DNA of 64,000 nt from Scatosoma sp045632265. Lineage in GTDB: Bacteria > Bacillota > Clostridia > Christensenellales > Borkfalkiaceae. The notes below the pieces were generated by a model. The model did no database searches. It was not told the origin of the DNA and saw nothing but the letters and a program-made list of their open reading frames with translations. Numbering within the stretch: the first letter of the stretch is position 1; every line of letters begins with the position of its first letter. This document shows positions 44,460-54,000 of this stretch, one piece after another. The stretch lies in assembly GCA_045632265.1 (NCBI GenBank), contig JAZQWG010000027.1, forward strand, positions 1 to 64,000, given 5' to 3'. The position numbers were made by a program, and so were the translations under genes.

Positions 44460-44600
44460 AAAAGCTATTTTTGGGCAAAAACTTGCTATTTTATAGTATT
44501 TTTCGCAGTATTTTGCACTCGATTTGTTGATTTCTCTTGAATTTCGATTGCTATTTTCATCAAAACAAGATGGTATCAACAGCAGACCTATGGACCCCAT
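44460..44600. repeat. Short degenerate repeats near the island's left end
   Basis: Units like GCTATTTT, TAGTATTTT and CAGTATTTT recur at about 44464, 44485, 44493, 44505 and 44551. The stretch from the left junction to 44755 has no gene other than the run-in to the spoVAD 3' half, and apart from a terminator nothing else is recognisable. Confidence 0.4.
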
Positions 44601-44673
44601 TAGTTCATTAGTTCTATACCTTTATTTTGCGAAACCAAATTTTTTTTATTCCTTGGATTTCAAAATCCTCCTC

Positions 44674-44735
44674 AAAAAATATAAAAAGGCAAATATCCAT
44701 ATTCTTGGTTATCTGCCTTTTTATAATATAACAAA
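44674..44735 (-). terminator. Terminator at the end of the island gene set
   Basis: Minus strand TATAAAAAGGCAgAT pairs with ATtTGCCTTTTTATA, followed by TTTTTT. Lies just after the HEPN-like gene. Confidence 0.75.
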
Positions 44736-44755
44736 TGTCTAAATCTTTTAATTGC

Positions 44756-45307
44756 TTATTTTAATTTGTAGTTTATGTATTTTACTAAAAAGTAAAACAA
44801 TCGAATAAGCAACGTTAAATCATTATTAAAACTCTTAAGATTATATTTCTCATCAAAGAAATATCTGTATTTTACATACAGATCATTAATTGGCTTTAAC
44901 GCATCAACAAATTCCTGTTCGTTATTATATCTATCTTCCAAACAACACCGATTGATATTTAAATATCTAATAATCAATCTTCTAGTGCGATTATTTAAAA
45001 GTAAAAACAACTCATCCAATTTATGTCCAACTTTTAAATTTCCTTGGTATTCTAATAGTGTTTTGAGTGATAGTTCAATGCTAAGACTCATATTGACAAT
45101 AATTGCTATTGAATCACTATAAAGACATAATTCTTCTAATCCATTGTTACTTATTATTTCACCAGGAACAATTCCTTCCTTCATATCCAACACTAAAGAT
45201 GCAAAAATATTAGAAGCCCTGCGAATTTCTTGCCATTTCTTATTCTCTTTATTTCTTATTAAATTTTCTTTTGGTATTTCAATTTTATCAAATTTAATCT
45301 CTGCCAT
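44756..45307 (-). CDS. HEPN-like all-helical protein
   Basis: 183 residues from the ATG at 45307 (a GTG lies directly before). All-helical; SIELSLKTLLEYQG followed by GHKLDELFLLL at about residues 84-105, and LYVKYRYF at about 149-156, is the pattern of HEPN-domain proteins. HEPN proteins are often RNases or nucleotidyltransferase partners in toxin-antitoxin and defence systems. The usual catalytic R-x4-H is not obvious here. It lies 78 bases after the radical SAM gene; whether it belongs to that operon is unclear. AT-rich codon use. Confidence 0.55.
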   Translation of the reverse strand: MAEIKFDKIEIPKENLIRNKENKKWQEIRRASNIFASLVLDMKEGIVPGEIISNNGLEELCLYSDSIAIIVNMSLSIELSLKTLLEYQGNLKVGHKLDELFLLLNNRTRRLIIRYLNINRCCLEDRYNNEQEFVDALKPINDLYVKYRYFFDEKYNLKSFNNDLTLLIRLFYFLVKYINYKLK

Positions 45308-45385
45308 CACTAATACCTACTTGCTATCAAAATTAATTCAGTTATATCTATACACTTTAGCAACCGACTCAGTATAAACCAAACC

Positions 45386-45931
45386 CTAAAATACGTCGCC
45401 GTTTATAACGATTTTATTAGATAAACCGACTTCCATTATTTTTGTTTCTGAACCGTTGAACCACGCATCAATACAATCTTTGTAGCGTTCCGTTAAACAG
45501 ATAACCCTTTGGTTTTTCGAACCAATTATCCTTCTTTGTGTGTCCTGTTCATCTTGTTTATAAGCTCCATCTATCACGACGTCACAACCAACAAAACATT
45601 CCTTTACTTCTTCGTAAATACGCCCAGTAAAAGAAATTACTCCCATGCCAAGTTCTTGAATTTTTTTTGTTAAAGTTGAAAGATTTTGTTGCAAAGATGG
45701 TTCTCCACCTAAAAAGGTTACCCCCTCTATTCCAAAGTCGTTTTGAGCTTCTTGAATTATCTCCATAAGCTCGTCAAGTGACATAAGGTGCTTAGGAATA
45801 AGTGCTTGATAATCGGGATTGCAACACCCTTCACAATGGATGTTGCAACCCTGAAACCATATACAAAGCCTTTTGAAAGGACCTTCCACTTCCGTACATT
45901 TATTGATACTTGCTACGTTAAACTTAATCAT
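45386..45931 (-). CDS. Radical SAM protein (NrdG-like activase fold)
   Basis: 181 residues. The 4Fe-4S motif C-x3-C-x2-C (CNIHCEGC at about residues 27-34) followed by CNPDYQAL matches the NrdG-type activases; GVTFLGGEPSLQ is the second radical SAM motif. NrdG makes a glycyl radical on anaerobic ribonucleotide reductase, but no glycyl-radical enzyme lies nearby. Start set at MIKFNVA, where ATGATTAA overlaps the end of the AAA gene by 8 bases, so the two are translationally coupled. Its target in this operon is unknown. Confidence 0.85.
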   Translation of the reverse strand: MIKFNVASINKCTEVEGPFKRLCIWFQGCNIHCEGCCNPDYQALIPKHLMSLDELMEIIQEAQNDFGIEGVTFLGGEPSLQQNLSTLTKKIQELGMGVISFTGRIYEEVKECFVGCDVVIDGAYKQDEQDTQRRIIGSKNQRVICLTERYKDCIDAWFNGSETKIMEVGLSNKIVINGDVF

Positions 45932-47765
45932 TTTCAAAACTGAAATCAAGTCCGTCTTTCGTGGTTTTTACAAGAATTTTTGCGCCCTTAAACGATGACA
46001 AATCTTGCTTGTTTTCAAACATAAACATAGCAAGCTCATCCAAAAGTTTATCGTTAATGGCGTTCAAAATATCACGACCGCCCTTACTACTGTCAGCACC
46101 ACCGAGAATATAATTGATAAATTTAAGTTCATCTTCAAATTCAAGGTCAATTCTATACTTTTCAGCAATCGCCTTTTGAACGGGACGAAGCTTAGATTTT
46201 GCAATCTTAACACTAAATTCTTTGTCCTTAATAAAGTTGAAAGGTACGATGTTGCTATACCCAATACGACCAAGAATTTCAGGACGCTTGATTTCGTTAT
46301 CAAAGTAGTTTTTAACAATTTTGATAAACTCTTGCGCAATATCTTCGTTTGTTCCGCTCGAAGATACTTCAGACGCACCAAGGTTGGACGTAAAAATAAT
46401 TACGCTTTCGCTAAAGTAAACGGTTTCGCCCTTACTATCGGTCAATCTACCATCTTCAAGAATTTGCAAGAATATATCTAAAATTCGAGGATTCGGCTTT
46501 GCAGCTTTTTCAATTTCGTCAAAGAGAATAATGCTAAACGGTTTTTCTCTTACCGCATTCGTAAGCTGACCGCCTTCTTCATAACCGACGTATCCTGGGG
46601 GCGCACCAATAAGTTTTTGGTCGCTGTTCTCTTGCGCATATTCCGACATATCGAAACGGATACAAGCTTGCTCGTCGCCAAACAAGAATTTTGCAAGCGT
46701 TTTGGACAGTTCCGTTTTACCTACACCCGTAGGACCAACGAAGAACAATACCCCTTTCGGCGCAGAGCGAGAAGAAGATTTATGTATTCCCGTAAGCCCC
46801 ATGTACGCCTTCACGACAACCTTTTCGATTTTTGCAATCGCTTCTTCTTGACCGACTACACGCTCAGCCAAAATCTTTTTAATGTCTCTTACTGCTTTAT
46901 AATCAAGCTTTTCCCAAGGATTATCCTTTTCGCCGTACTTAAAAAGCAAATAGAGCTGTTCAAAAGGCATTTTGCCTTCCTTGCGAGAAAGTCTTGCCAT
47001 TTGCACGATTTCACGGTTTGTAAAATCGTCAAGCATATCAACGTATTCGTTCTTTTTGTCGCAAGTTAAAAGCGTTTCGCCTGGCTTTAATTTTACTTCA
47101 AAGCCACTTTCAATCTTTTCAAGCATTTTTTCTCTTTCTTCACGGTCAGGTTTTGAAAGCGTTAAGCAGGACACTTCGGGATTTGCTTGATAGAAAGAAA
47201 TCGGGAACATTGCAAGTTTGCTTGTGATTAAAATGATTGTGCTTTCATTAACTTCCGCATTGAGATATTCAACCTTCTTATCTTTAATGGCTTTTCCGAG
47301 AAGAGTAAGAAGCTCTCTTTCGTCAGGGGGAAGTTGTCCACCAGTAGTAAACAAATAGTCAGCCCAATTTAAAACAAAAGCAATTTTACGATTAGGCTTT
47401 TTAAGGTTCTTGAAGATGATATTAAAAATTTCAGACGGTTCTTTGAAAAGTCCGCTACCCGTTTTCTTTTCTTCGTTCGAAGCACTTTCTTCATCATCGT
47501 CGTCAAAAGAGTAGGCGTCCCCCTCGACCTCGACTTCATCTATAACGGAAAGACGTGAAACGTCGCCGTCAACCCCGTCAATTCTATCCCAATATAAAAC
47601 GTCATCGTATTCCATGCCTTTGAGCATGTCCATAAGATACTGCTTTAAGTCAACGATTTGCTTTTTTTCATTGAGATATACGTCGCCAACGTTCCCGTCA
47701 ACAATAACGCATTTTTTGATGCCAATTTCTCTTTTTAAACGATTAAAAGTTGTATTTAATGCCAT
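45924..47765 (-). CDS. ClpB-like AAA+ ATPase with degenerate first domain
   Basis: 613 residues. Residues 1 to about 290 look like an AAA domain that has lost its Walker A (IVDGNVGDVYLN near 18, a Walker B-like IAFVLNWADYLF near 145), with an acidic insert at about 78-105 (DDDDEESASNEEKK). Residues about 300-613 are a ClpB/ClpA D2-type ATPase: Walker A GPTGVGKTE (about 345), pore loop GYVGYEEGG (about 392), Walker B IILFDEIEK (about 412) and sensor FTSNLGA. No N-domain, M-domain or ClpP loop. Probably a protein-remodelling motor. GGGG ribosome site 8 bases upstream; overlaps the radical SAM gene. Confidence 0.88.
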   Translation of the reverse strand: MALNTTFNRLKREIGIKKCVIVDGNVGDVYLNEKKQIVDLKQYLMDMLKGMEYDDVLYWDRIDGVDGDVSRLSVIDEVEVEGDAYSFDDDDEESASNEEKKTGSGLFKEPSEIFNIIFKNLKKPNRKIAFVLNWADYLFTTGGQLPPDERELLTLLGKAIKDKKVEYLNAEVNESTIILITSKLAMFPISFYQANPEVSCLTLSKPDREEREKMLEKIESGFEVKLKPGETLLTCDKKNEYVDMLDDFTNREIVQMARLSRKEGKMPFEQLYLLFKYGEKDNPWEKLDYKAVRDIKKILAERVVGQEEAIAKIEKVVVKAYMGLTGIHKSSSRSAPKGVLFFVGPTGVGKTELSKTLAKFLFGDEQACIRFDMSEYAQENSDQKLIGAPPGYVGYEEGGQLTNAVREKPFSIILFDEIEKAAKPNPRILDIFLQILEDGRLTDSKGETVYFSESVIIFTSNLGASEVSSSGTNEDIAQEFIKIVKNYFDNEIKRPEILGRIGYSNIVPFNFIKDKEFSVKIAKSKLRPVQKAIAEKYRIDLEFEDELKFINYILGGADSSKGGRDILNAINDKLLDELAMFMFENKQDLSSFKGAKILVKTTKDGLDFSFEND

Positions 47766-47777
47766 AATTCTTACCCC

Positions 47778-48863
47778 TTATTGTTTATTTTTATTTGTAT
47801 TAAACGTTTGATGTTTCATCGTAGAAATCTTGTCTGGATTACGCCAAATTTCTTGTGTCTTTGTTACGTGAATCCCGTAAACTTCTTCCAAGTCTTTCAT
47901 GAAAGGTTCTATATCCTTTTGACAAGCTTGTCCTTCATAGCCTCTAAAATCATAAATAAACCGTCCGTCAAGATAAACCTTGAACTCTGCCTTTTCGCCG
48001 CTTGCTTTTAATGCAACCAAAATAACTTCGTTCTTCTCGCGGTTAATTTTTATATTCTTTTTATCCACGATAAACCCACGTTTTTGGACAGCATCCATAA
48101 TAATTTTTAGGGATTTTTGACGAACCTTTTCTCCCACGATTTCCGTCGTAGCATTCTCACGAATTTCAGCAATCGTTTTCCCTTCGGTTACAACTTTATC
48201 AATAGTGGCTTTATCAACGCGAGCTGTTTCCATTTCTGCGCGAATCTTCGCTTGCTCTTCCTGCATGCGCGATTCATAGGTTTGCCCCATTAAAGCTTGC
48301 CCTGCTTTAAGCAACGCATCCCCCGAAAGCGTATTATCCTTTAGATAAGCGATATATACGAATTGACGAAGCGCTACGTCTTGAATGCTGTCAAGCAACT
48401 TTTGTGTTTGCTCATCAATCGTAATAACGCCATTGCTACGCTCTAACAGTTTACGTTGATTGTCCTGCAACTTATCACCAAGCAACGTTCTCAAGGTTTC
48501 ATCAAACGCAATTATCTTTTCGGAAGCCAAAACATTGACCGTGTTTTGCAATTCTCTTGCAGCATTTATCGCTTCATCACGTTTTCTATATTCAACGCTG
48601 TCAGAATCAATAGAACATATTCCTTTTAGAGCCTTTTCATTGGCATTTTCTCGAACCTTTTTTATCTTTTCTAATAAATCATCACGCTCTTTTTCAATTT
48701 GCTTTTTAAGACGTTCCGTTTCATCGTTCAAAAGTTGTGTTGACGTGCTTTCAAGCTTCGCAATCATTTCATCAAGTTCTTGCAATCTTTTCTCAGCAAT
48801 ATCGCAAATACTGTTACATTGTATTGCTATTGCTTGATAATCTATTTGCACTTGGTGACTCAT
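47778..48863 (-). CDS. Coiled-coil protein of unknown function
   Basis: 361 residues. Residues about 20-75 form a strong coiled coil (RLQELDEMIAKLEST onward, rich in Glu/Lys/Leu); a mixed central part follows, with another helical stretch at about 200-240. The last 110 residues (KSLKIIMDAVQKRGFIVDKK, VYLDGRFIYDFRGYEGQAC) look like a small alpha-beta domain. I do not recognise a family. TAATG overlap with the gene before it shows tight coupling. 12 bases separate it from the AAA+ gene. Confidence 0.75.
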   Translation of the reverse strand: MSHQVQIDYQAIAIQCNSICDIAEKRLQELDEMIAKLESTSTQLLNDETERLKKQIEKERDDLLEKIKKVRENANEKALKGICSIDSDSVEYRKRDEAINAARELQNTVNVLASEKIIAFDETLRTLLGDKLQDNQRKLLERSNGVITIDEQTQKLLDSIQDVALRQFVYIAYLKDNTLSGDALLKAGQALMGQTYESRMQEEQAKIRAEMETARVDKATIDKVVTEGKTIAEIRENATTEIVGEKVRQKSLKIIMDAVQKRGFIVDKKNIKINREKNEVILVALKASGEKAEFKVYLDGRFIYDFRGYEGQACQKDIEPFMKDLEEVYGIHVTKTQEIWRNPDKISTMKHQTFNTNKNKQ

Positions 48864-51082
48864 TACTTTTCCTCCTTTATCGAAAATACGATATCACGCC
48901 ATTCTTCAATCGTTGTCTTATCAAAAGAAATTTGCTCTCTTTCCGGGTGTTGGAATCCATTTCTGCACATACGCAATTTATGAAGACTTGACGCTTGTTT
49001 ACCGTCTATCAATCGTTGTGCTTTAGCCTCTTCGATTAAATCGTGCGCAGATGTTTCGTTATCCAACGAAAGCAATTCTCTTAAATCGTACTGCAACTTA
49101 ACGACCAAATCACAAATCGCATCCTTAAATCTTCCACGGGAAAGATGCTCCTCAATGTATTTCTTGGTTATCTTATCAGGATGTGAAGCCGAAGTTCTTT
49201 CAATGGACAAAATCTCGTGAATCGGCTCATATATACCCATAAATAACCCTATTTGAGTATATCCTTGCGGAGCATATTGTTTATACTTTTCTATCCCCTT
49301 AACCGCAGTTTGCAGGGTGCTATACGCATTGAAAAACTCGTCAACGTTGTAATCGTCTTTTAACGTGTAATTGGAAACGCTTTCAATACCAAGCATATCG
49401 TTGAGTTTCCACAAATTGACTTTTACGTTTTGGAATTTTCCTGCAAGGGAATTATCCACGGAAATATCGTCCCCTAATATTATCTTTTGCGTGTACCCTT
49501 CTACAACGTTTGCAACGGATAAAATCTCGCTTGTTTCAAAACCTGCCGTTTCCAATGCTTGATATACAAGCTCGGGACTTTCTTTTTCCTTTACCGTCTT
49601 TACAAAACGTTGCACGTAATCAACGTTTGATAACCCCATAGCTTTTTTGAGCGGTGTCAATACGGTATTTTTATAAATCATATTATCAAGACGGACTTCT
49701 TCTACGCTTTGCGTAAATAAGCTTTCCGATATTTCATCAAAATACAACTTCCAACCGCTGTTCTTAGCAAACTCCGCATTCAATTTCAACAGCAATCCTA
49801 TCTTTTCGTCAACCGATTCTATGCCATTCAATTTTGTGTCCGCAAATACTTTAAAATACGACTCATCCTTCAAAGCATCTACAACAAAAAGAACTGCTTT
49901 ACCGCTCTCTATATCAAAATCCTTTTTACAATATAATTTGAAAATAGCGTTAACCACTTCCCTGTATTGTTCTTCGTTTGCTACATTTTCAACAAGCAAC
50001 TGCAACTCAAACGTATCGTTAAAGCGTTCGCAAGGCATTTGCACGTTAACAGCGTTATAATAATGCATGGCGGACGAATCCAAAAGCGCAAACTCGGCAT
50101 TTACATCGACCCAATCCAAGAAGATTGCAGACTCTTTCTCTCCAAGACGTATTACTCCGCTCTTTTCTTCAACAGGCAACCGACCTTTCCCCAAAAATAT
50201 TTTGCAAGGACGTGCGGCTTGTTTTTGTGCATCAACAGGTAAATGTACCATCGTTACGTTTTGCAAAGAAGAGAGCGCAACGGTTGCAATGTCTATAAGC
50301 GCTTTGCTTTTATCTACAAACTTATAACTGTTTTTATAACGCATACACTCCGTCATAATTGCCGAAGAGTAATACTTATCGAAAAACGCTTTTTCATCCG
50401 ACGTTTCAAACGTAAATTCTACCCCAGAAGGACGAATGCTAATCGTCAAACCTTCTTCTTTGCGTGTTTGCATTTTTCGCGGTTCTTCCGTTGCAAAAGA
50501 AACAAGCCGTTCTTCCGCTTTCAAACCAAGTTTCGTTTGATTTGCGCGGATATAATCTTCCAAACCGCTTAAATCAAGCTCAACACCACGCTCTTCTAAA
50601 AAGTTTTCACCAAGGAAACAACTCGCCAGCGTGGAATACGTCGCTTTGCTTTCCACGTCGAATTTACGAGTAACGGGATTAAAGAAAATATCCGCGGTTT
50701 TCGTCTTTTCTTGCCCCGTAGGAATAGCGCCTTCTTGGAACATTTTACGTCCCTTAATGGTCAATTCCACTTCACTCATGTTTACTTCCTTGAAATATTT
50801 AGCGGTAGTGAAAACGCTTGCGTTGTAACGCGATTGCACAATTCCCGTTTCCAACAAACTTGCAATCTCTTTTCCGAATATGTAATGCAATTCGCTTGGA
50901 ATCCCAAACTTACGCAAAACGTCGCAAATTTTTTCTTCACTTTTGCTTTTTTGCATTAAATCCAACAAGATATAGGCTATCCCAGACGCTTTTCGCACTT
51001 CGTTATACGTAATATTCGTCTTATAAATTAAAAGCGGAAAAGGAACGGACGTTTTAAATTGTTTAATGATTTTCTCTTCCAT
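48863..51082 (-). CDS. 739-residue protein with HEPN-like C-terminus
   Basis: 739 residues with no family I can name. The N-terminal 110 residues look like a helical winged-helix type region (MEEKIIKQFKTSVPFPLLIY). The C-terminal part (about 590-739) is all-helical and ends with LHKLRMCRNGFQHPE near residue 708; R-x4-H (RNGFQH) is the HEPN RNase signature. The long middle is mixed alpha/beta without motifs. It begins 2 bases after the helicase gene and its stop codon overlaps the next start (TAATG). Confidence 0.7.
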   Translation of the reverse strand: MEEKIIKQFKTSVPFPLLIYKTNITYNEVRKASGIAYILLDLMQKSKSEEKICDVLRKFGIPSELHYIFGKEIASLLETGIVQSRYNASVFTTAKYFKEVNMSEVELTIKGRKMFQEGAIPTGQEKTKTADIFFNPVTRKFDVESKATYSTLASCFLGENFLEERGVELDLSGLEDYIRANQTKLGLKAEERLVSFATEEPRKMQTRKEEGLTISIRPSGVEFTFETSDEKAFFDKYYSSAIMTECMRYKNSYKFVDKSKALIDIATVALSSLQNVTMVHLPVDAQKQAARPCKIFLGKGRLPVEEKSGVIRLGEKESAIFLDWVDVNAEFALLDSSAMHYYNAVNVQMPCERFNDTFELQLLVENVANEEQYREVVNAIFKLYCKKDFDIESGKAVLFVVDALKDESYFKVFADTKLNGIESVDEKIGLLLKLNAEFAKNSGWKLYFDEISESLFTQSVEEVRLDNMIYKNTVLTPLKKAMGLSNVDYVQRFVKTVKEKESPELVYQALETAGFETSEILSVANVVEGYTQKIILGDDISVDNSLAGKFQNVKVNLWKLNDMLGIESVSNYTLKDDYNVDEFFNAYSTLQTAVKGIEKYKQYAPQGYTQIGLFMGIYEPIHEILSIERTSASHPDKITKKYIEEHLSRGRFKDAICDLVVKLQYDLRELLSLDNETSAHDLIEEAKAQRLIDGKQASSLHKLRMCRNGFQHPEREQISFDKTTIEEWRDIVFSIKEEK

Positions 51083-51084
51083 CT

Positions 51085-54000
51085 TTAATCTCCTATAATA
51101 TCGCGGGCAGGAATCAATCTACCGCGCATCGCTATCGTATCTATAATCTCTTTATAGACGGGGAAGTTTAACTTATCCAACGCTTTATTACCCGTCATAT
51201 CGGGCAAATCAATGATACCTTTTTCGGATAAGAATTTTTTAGATCCAACGATAATCAACATTTTTCTTGCACGCGATAACGCAACGTTGATACGTTCAAA
51301 CTTCTTGATGAAGTCCGCGTTTGCCCTATCGTAGTGCGCAGGGTTTCTTACCATCGAAACGATAATAATATCCCTTTCATCCCCTTGGAAATCGTCCACC
51401 GTACTAATAATTAAACGCTCGTCCTGCTTTGCAGAGAAATTTGCAAACTGCGCATACTTCCTCTTCTTCTTAATTAAACCAGCCTGATCGCCGTAGGTAC
51501 AAATAACGCCTACGCTAGGACGCTCGTCAATCTTCTTTTCCTTGCTCACCTTGATCTTGCCGTTTTTAAGCAGGTCACCGCTTGCTTGGTCTAACGCCTT
51601 CAAAAGAGTCATTGCTACTTGCGCCTCTTGCTCGTTGATTTTTGATGTACTTCCTTCGTATGCACTAGATTCGCGCTCATCGCAATCAATGAAATAGATA
51701 TGATGTTCTCTATCCAACACCGTATTGCCGTTAATTTTCACCGTTAATCCGTGCTGTTTTTCATCGTCCTGCTGTTTCTTACCAACCATAAGCCCCGTTC
51801 TACTACCACCATAGAAATGGTTAAATACTTCCATGATATGGCTATGACAACGATACTGCTTGTTGAGCATTACTCTAAATTCTTCAGGCACTCTTTCGTA
51901 TAAGGTTTTGAAGAAACATTCTTCGTACAAATTCGTATAATCTTCGTTGATTTCCTTTCCGATAATATACGGATCAAGTCCTTCAAAATCTTCTTCGCGC
52001 ATGTGCCTTAAATCGTACATAGGCGGAAGCTGTCTATGGTCGCCGACAAGAATAACCGTTTTACCATAAAGAATCGGAATGAGCAAGTCCAAGAACGAAG
52101 ATTTCGATACTTCGTCTACAATAACGACGTCTATCCCCTGCGTTCTTATATTTACGTCTTTAATCCCATATCTTTCCAACTCGATAAGTTGATTGCTCGT
52201 AAACCTATCACGGCTTGTACAAGTAATACCGAACACGTTTACGTTGTTATACAATTCTCTCGTGTATGCCTGTCTATCTTCTTCCAAAATATCTTCTTGC
52301 GAAAGATATTTAACGATTTCTTTATACATCGGAATTTTCGTTTTATTTTCCGCTTGCGTGGCTTTATAATCGTATTCCATCTTGCGCCACTCTTCGTCTA
52401 TAATCGTAAACGCCGTTTCTAAATTATCCGAATCATATTCTTGAATAATGTTAAAATCACGGAAGAAACGAGTAATTTTTTGCTTTAACATAGAATTTAA
52501 TTCCACGTATTCAGTTACACCGCTATTTTCGCCAAGCTCTTCATATACTCGTTTACATTCGCTAATTTCCAACTGCTTGTCGCTAATTTTTTCAGCAATT
52601 TCGCTTTCTTTGGTGTTTTGCGAAGCAAGTTCGTCTTCTATTTTATTCTTAATTTCCAAAACAAGCGATTGCAATTTAATTTTTAACGCCGTCAACTCAT
52701 CTGGCAAACGTTTTAAGAGTTCTTTATCGTTTGTTATTTCAGGCAAAATCTCAAAAATTTTGCTCGCCGAAAAATCAAACGTCGCTTCACTTTCCGCGCG
52801 TTTGATTGCCGAAACAATTTCTTTTAATTCCGTTTGATATTTTTTATAATCCAAATAGTTAGGTGTTCCTTCTTCAGGAGCATCATCCGTATCAGGATCA
52901 CGCAAACTTTGTAATATACGACGAAGTTCTTGTTGACGAGCTTTCAGCGCAACAAGCGTATCGTCCGATAACACCGCTTGCAACTCTTCTTTTACTTCGT
53001 TTGCATCTAAACGAACAAGTTCTGCAATTCTCTCTACGGGTACGCTCTCAAAACAAGAAAACTCCATCAATAATGCTTGCACTTGACGACGGAAAAGCTC
53101 TATGTAATTTTCTTTTGCTCCTTCCGTTTTGAATTGATAACTTTCAATATATTTAATCGTTCTACGGTACTCGTCTATCGTTTCCCTAACAAGCCCTTGT
53201 TCTAAACGAAACGACTCTAACTCGTTATTGAAACGATTGATTTTTTCAATTAAAGAGGTGCGCTCACGATCTACTTTGACGTTTTCTTTTTGCAAACGCA
53301 ATACCTTGTTATATTCAAAACGCAAGGTTTTCATTTGCTCGTCAAACGTAGCTTTGGTTTCCTCAAAATGCTCAAATCGACTTACTTCCCGTTCCAAACT
53401 ACCGCTGATATTCATATAAAAATTGTCTACCAATTTAGCGGGACTGTAATTTGTTTCTTTTCCGTTTTGAGAAGGAATTAGACGAAGTGGTCTTATTTCG
53501 GGAATTTTCGGTAAACGCTCAAATACGTTGTCTATTGCTTTATGCGTTTCCGACGAAATTAATACCTTTTTACCTCGCTTGGTTAGTTGCGCGGTAATTT
53601 CAGCAATTACTTGCGTTTTACCCGTTCCAGGAGGCCCTTGCAACAGAAAGATACTCTCGCTCGCCAAAGCGCGTTTCACCGCCAGCTTTTGCCTATCGTT
53701 CAAACTTTCCAAACACCAATCAGGATCTTGCGCTAATTCTCTTGTAGCTTGCGATAAAGATTCGGGCGCAAATAAATACGCAGGCAAGAACGGATTTTTT
53801 ACGTAACCTGCCATCAAAGACGCCAACGCTTTTTCTTGTCTATCAATCTTCGCTTTTTCCGCCCTGTTGTCATACGTCAAATATTTAGGCTCGAAGGACT
53901 CTATATCTTTTTGAATCTTCGTAATTTTTTCCGTAATATCTTCTGGACGGAAATAAATTTGATAACGACGAATCGTTTCCTTTTCTATTTTATCGGCTTT

